64,000 nt of DNA from Wukongibacter sp050859025. GTDB lineage: Bacteria > Bacillota > Clostridia > Peptostreptococcales > Caminicellaceae. The notes under the pieces are model-generated. The model did no database searches, had not been told where the DNA came from, and saw only the letters and a program-made list of their open reading frames with translations. Each line of letters starts with the position of its first letter. Position 1 is the first letter of the stretch. Both the position numbers and the translations under genes were made by a program. Of this stretch, positions 62,974 through 64,000 are shown piece after piece. The DNA is taken from positions 3,224,001-3,288,000 of the forward strand of contig NZ_CP138200.1 in assembly GCF_050859025.1 (NCBI RefSeq), given 5' to 3'.

Positions 62974-63999
62974 CTAACCTTTTAAGCTGTAAATATATGC
63001 TAAAACTTCTGCTACAGCATGATACAAGTCCGGAGGAATAAACTCTCCTATGTCAACAGTAGAAAATAACTTCCTAGCAAGTGGTTTATTTTCATAAAGT
63101 GGTATATTATTTTCGTTTGCAATTTTTTTAATATTCTGAGCTATCAAGTCTTGTCCCTTAGCAATCACCTTTGGAGCCTGATAACCTTCATCATTATAAG
63201 CTAATGCAACAGCAAAGTGAGTAGGATTAGTTATGACAACATCGGCCTTTGGTACATCCTGCATCATTCTACTCATCGCTATCTGACGTTGCTTTTGCTT
63301 TATCTTTGATTTTATTTGTGGATCTCCTTCGGTTTGCTTATACTCTTGCTTGACTTCATGCTTAGACATCTTAAGTTCCTTCTCAAATTCCCATTTCTTA
63401 TAGAAGTAATCTAGTACAGCTAGAATAAGAAGTATAATTGAGCATCTCATTGTTATAACAAACACAACATTCCACAAATAGGCCATTATCTGTCCAAGAT
63501 CCATATCAAACACATTTAATATATTATTATATTCTTTAATTAAATAGTTCACTGTAACAGATAAAAGAATAGCTATTTTCAAAAGTGCTTTTACAAGCTC
63601 TACAATCGATTTTAAAGAAAACATTCTTTTAAATCCACTTATAGGATTAAGTTTGTCTAATTTAATTGCAAGTGTTTTCGTAGTAAATAATACGCCTACC
63701 TGCATATAACTACATATTAGTCCAACTGCTAAGGAAAGAAACAAAAGAGGTAAAGAAAGCTTTAAAATCGTCCATAATACTTCATTAGACATTATAGTAA
63801 CATTTTTAATCGTGTAAAATGTGCTAATAGTCGAAGAATTATTCAAGATTTTATTATAAAATTTGTCCATTTCCTTGTACCAATATTTATGAAGGTAGTT
63901 AATCGCAAGAAAAACACAAATCAATACAAAAGCAGAATTGATTTCTTTGCTTTGGTTTACCTGACCCTTTTCCCTTGCCTCTCTTCTACGCTTTGGAGT
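62974..63999 (-). CDS. flhB: Flagellar export specificity switch protein FlhB, 5' end off the window
   Basis: Membrane gate component that switches export from rod/hook to filament. The frame is open to the right edge, where it reads TPKRRREAREKGQVNQSKEI, the conserved FlhB start, so only a few codons are missing. Four transmembrane helices are followed by EYKQTEGDPQIKSKIKQKQRQ and the autocleavage site NPTH in VVITNPTHFAVALAYN. C-terminal PLARKLFSTVDIGEFIPPDLYHAVAEVLAYIY is typical. Confidence 0.95.
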   Translation of the reverse strand, partial: TPKRRREAREKGQVNQSKEINSAFVLICVFLAINYLHKYWYKEMDKFYNKILNNSSTISTFYTIKNVTIMSNEVLWTILKLSLPLLFLSLAVGLICSYMQVGVLFTTKTLAIKLDKLNPISGFKRMFSLKSIVELVKALLKIAILLSVTVNYLIKEYNNILNVFDMDLGQIMAYLWNVVFVITMRCSIILLILAVLDYFYKKWEFEKELKMSKHEVKQEYKQTEGDPQIKSKIKQKQRQIAMSRMMQDVPKADVVITNPTHFAVALAYNDEGYQAPKVIAKGQDLIAQNIKKIANENNIPLYENKPLARKLFSTVDIGEFIPPDLYHAVAEVLAYIYSLKG

Positions 64000-64000
64000 T

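Overview
The window is an AT-rich chromosome segment from a spore-forming, flagellated, Gram-positive anaerobe of class Clostridia (Bacillota). The evidence is gene content and order: PolC-type polymerase, SpoVS, YlmC/YmxH-type protein, sporulation-type polysaccharide deacetylase, FtsK/SpoIIIE, and the che/flh block joined to rpsB-tsf-pyrH-frr. Genus cannot be fixed by eye; a Tissierella/Alkaliphilus-like lineage would fit. Nearly all genes from 9 kb onward lie on the minus strand, so transcription runs from high to low coordinates.

Region 1 (1-9000) is accessory: an IS4-family (IS231-like) transposase cut by the left edge; a secreted protein with three carboxypeptidase-regulatory-like repeats and a copper-amine-oxidase-N-like domain; a small membrane protein; an RDD protein; a short-chain dehydrogenase pseudogene with a large internal deletion; purB; a plus-strand two-gene ABC exporter with a structured leader; and a gene remnant ending at a 40-bp perfect palindrome.

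Region 2 (9000-25500) holds spoVS, rny, recA, cinA, pgsA, rimO, mnmH, ftsK, tepA, dapG, ylmC/ymxH, an M16 peptidase and ylxY. Region 3 (25600-36600) is the RNA/translation block pnp, rpsO, ribF, truB, nrnA, rbfA, infB, ylxQ, ylxR, nusA, rimP. Region 4 (37100-49700) holds polC, ispG, rseP, dxr, cdsA, a small PASTA-like ORF with uppS, frr, pyrH, tsf and rpsB. Region 5 (50100-64000) is the tail of a flagellar/chemotaxis operon: flhB (cut by the right edge), flhA, flhF, flhG, a PilZ protein, cheB, cheA, cheW, cheC, cheD, sigD, a FapA-like gene, a small unknown gene and a swrB-like gene. Regions 2-5 follow the Bacillus subtilis order closely, without proS, ylxP, asd/dapA and spoVFA/B, and with mnmH, nrnA and ispG inserted.

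The most unusual signal is a 151-bp structured element present twice (5114-5264 and 14258-14408). Each copy sits between two direct copies of the local stem-loop that follows the upstream gene (purB or pgsA). The flanking stem-loops differ between sites, so they come from the target, and duplication length tracks hairpin length. Differences between the two cores keep base pairing in the minus-strand RNA, which points to a folded RNA or hairpin-recognised mobile element that inserts at terminators. I do not recognise it as a named family.

Other non-coding features include several families of 70-170 bp inverted-repeat (MITE-like) elements between genes, two of them bracketing infB in opposite orientation; a SigH-type promoter before spoVS; a SigA promoter with an SOS box before recA; a folded rpsB leader; and an ABC-exporter leader able to pair with its own Shine-Dalgarno sequence. 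No tRNA, rRNA or CRISPR array was seen.
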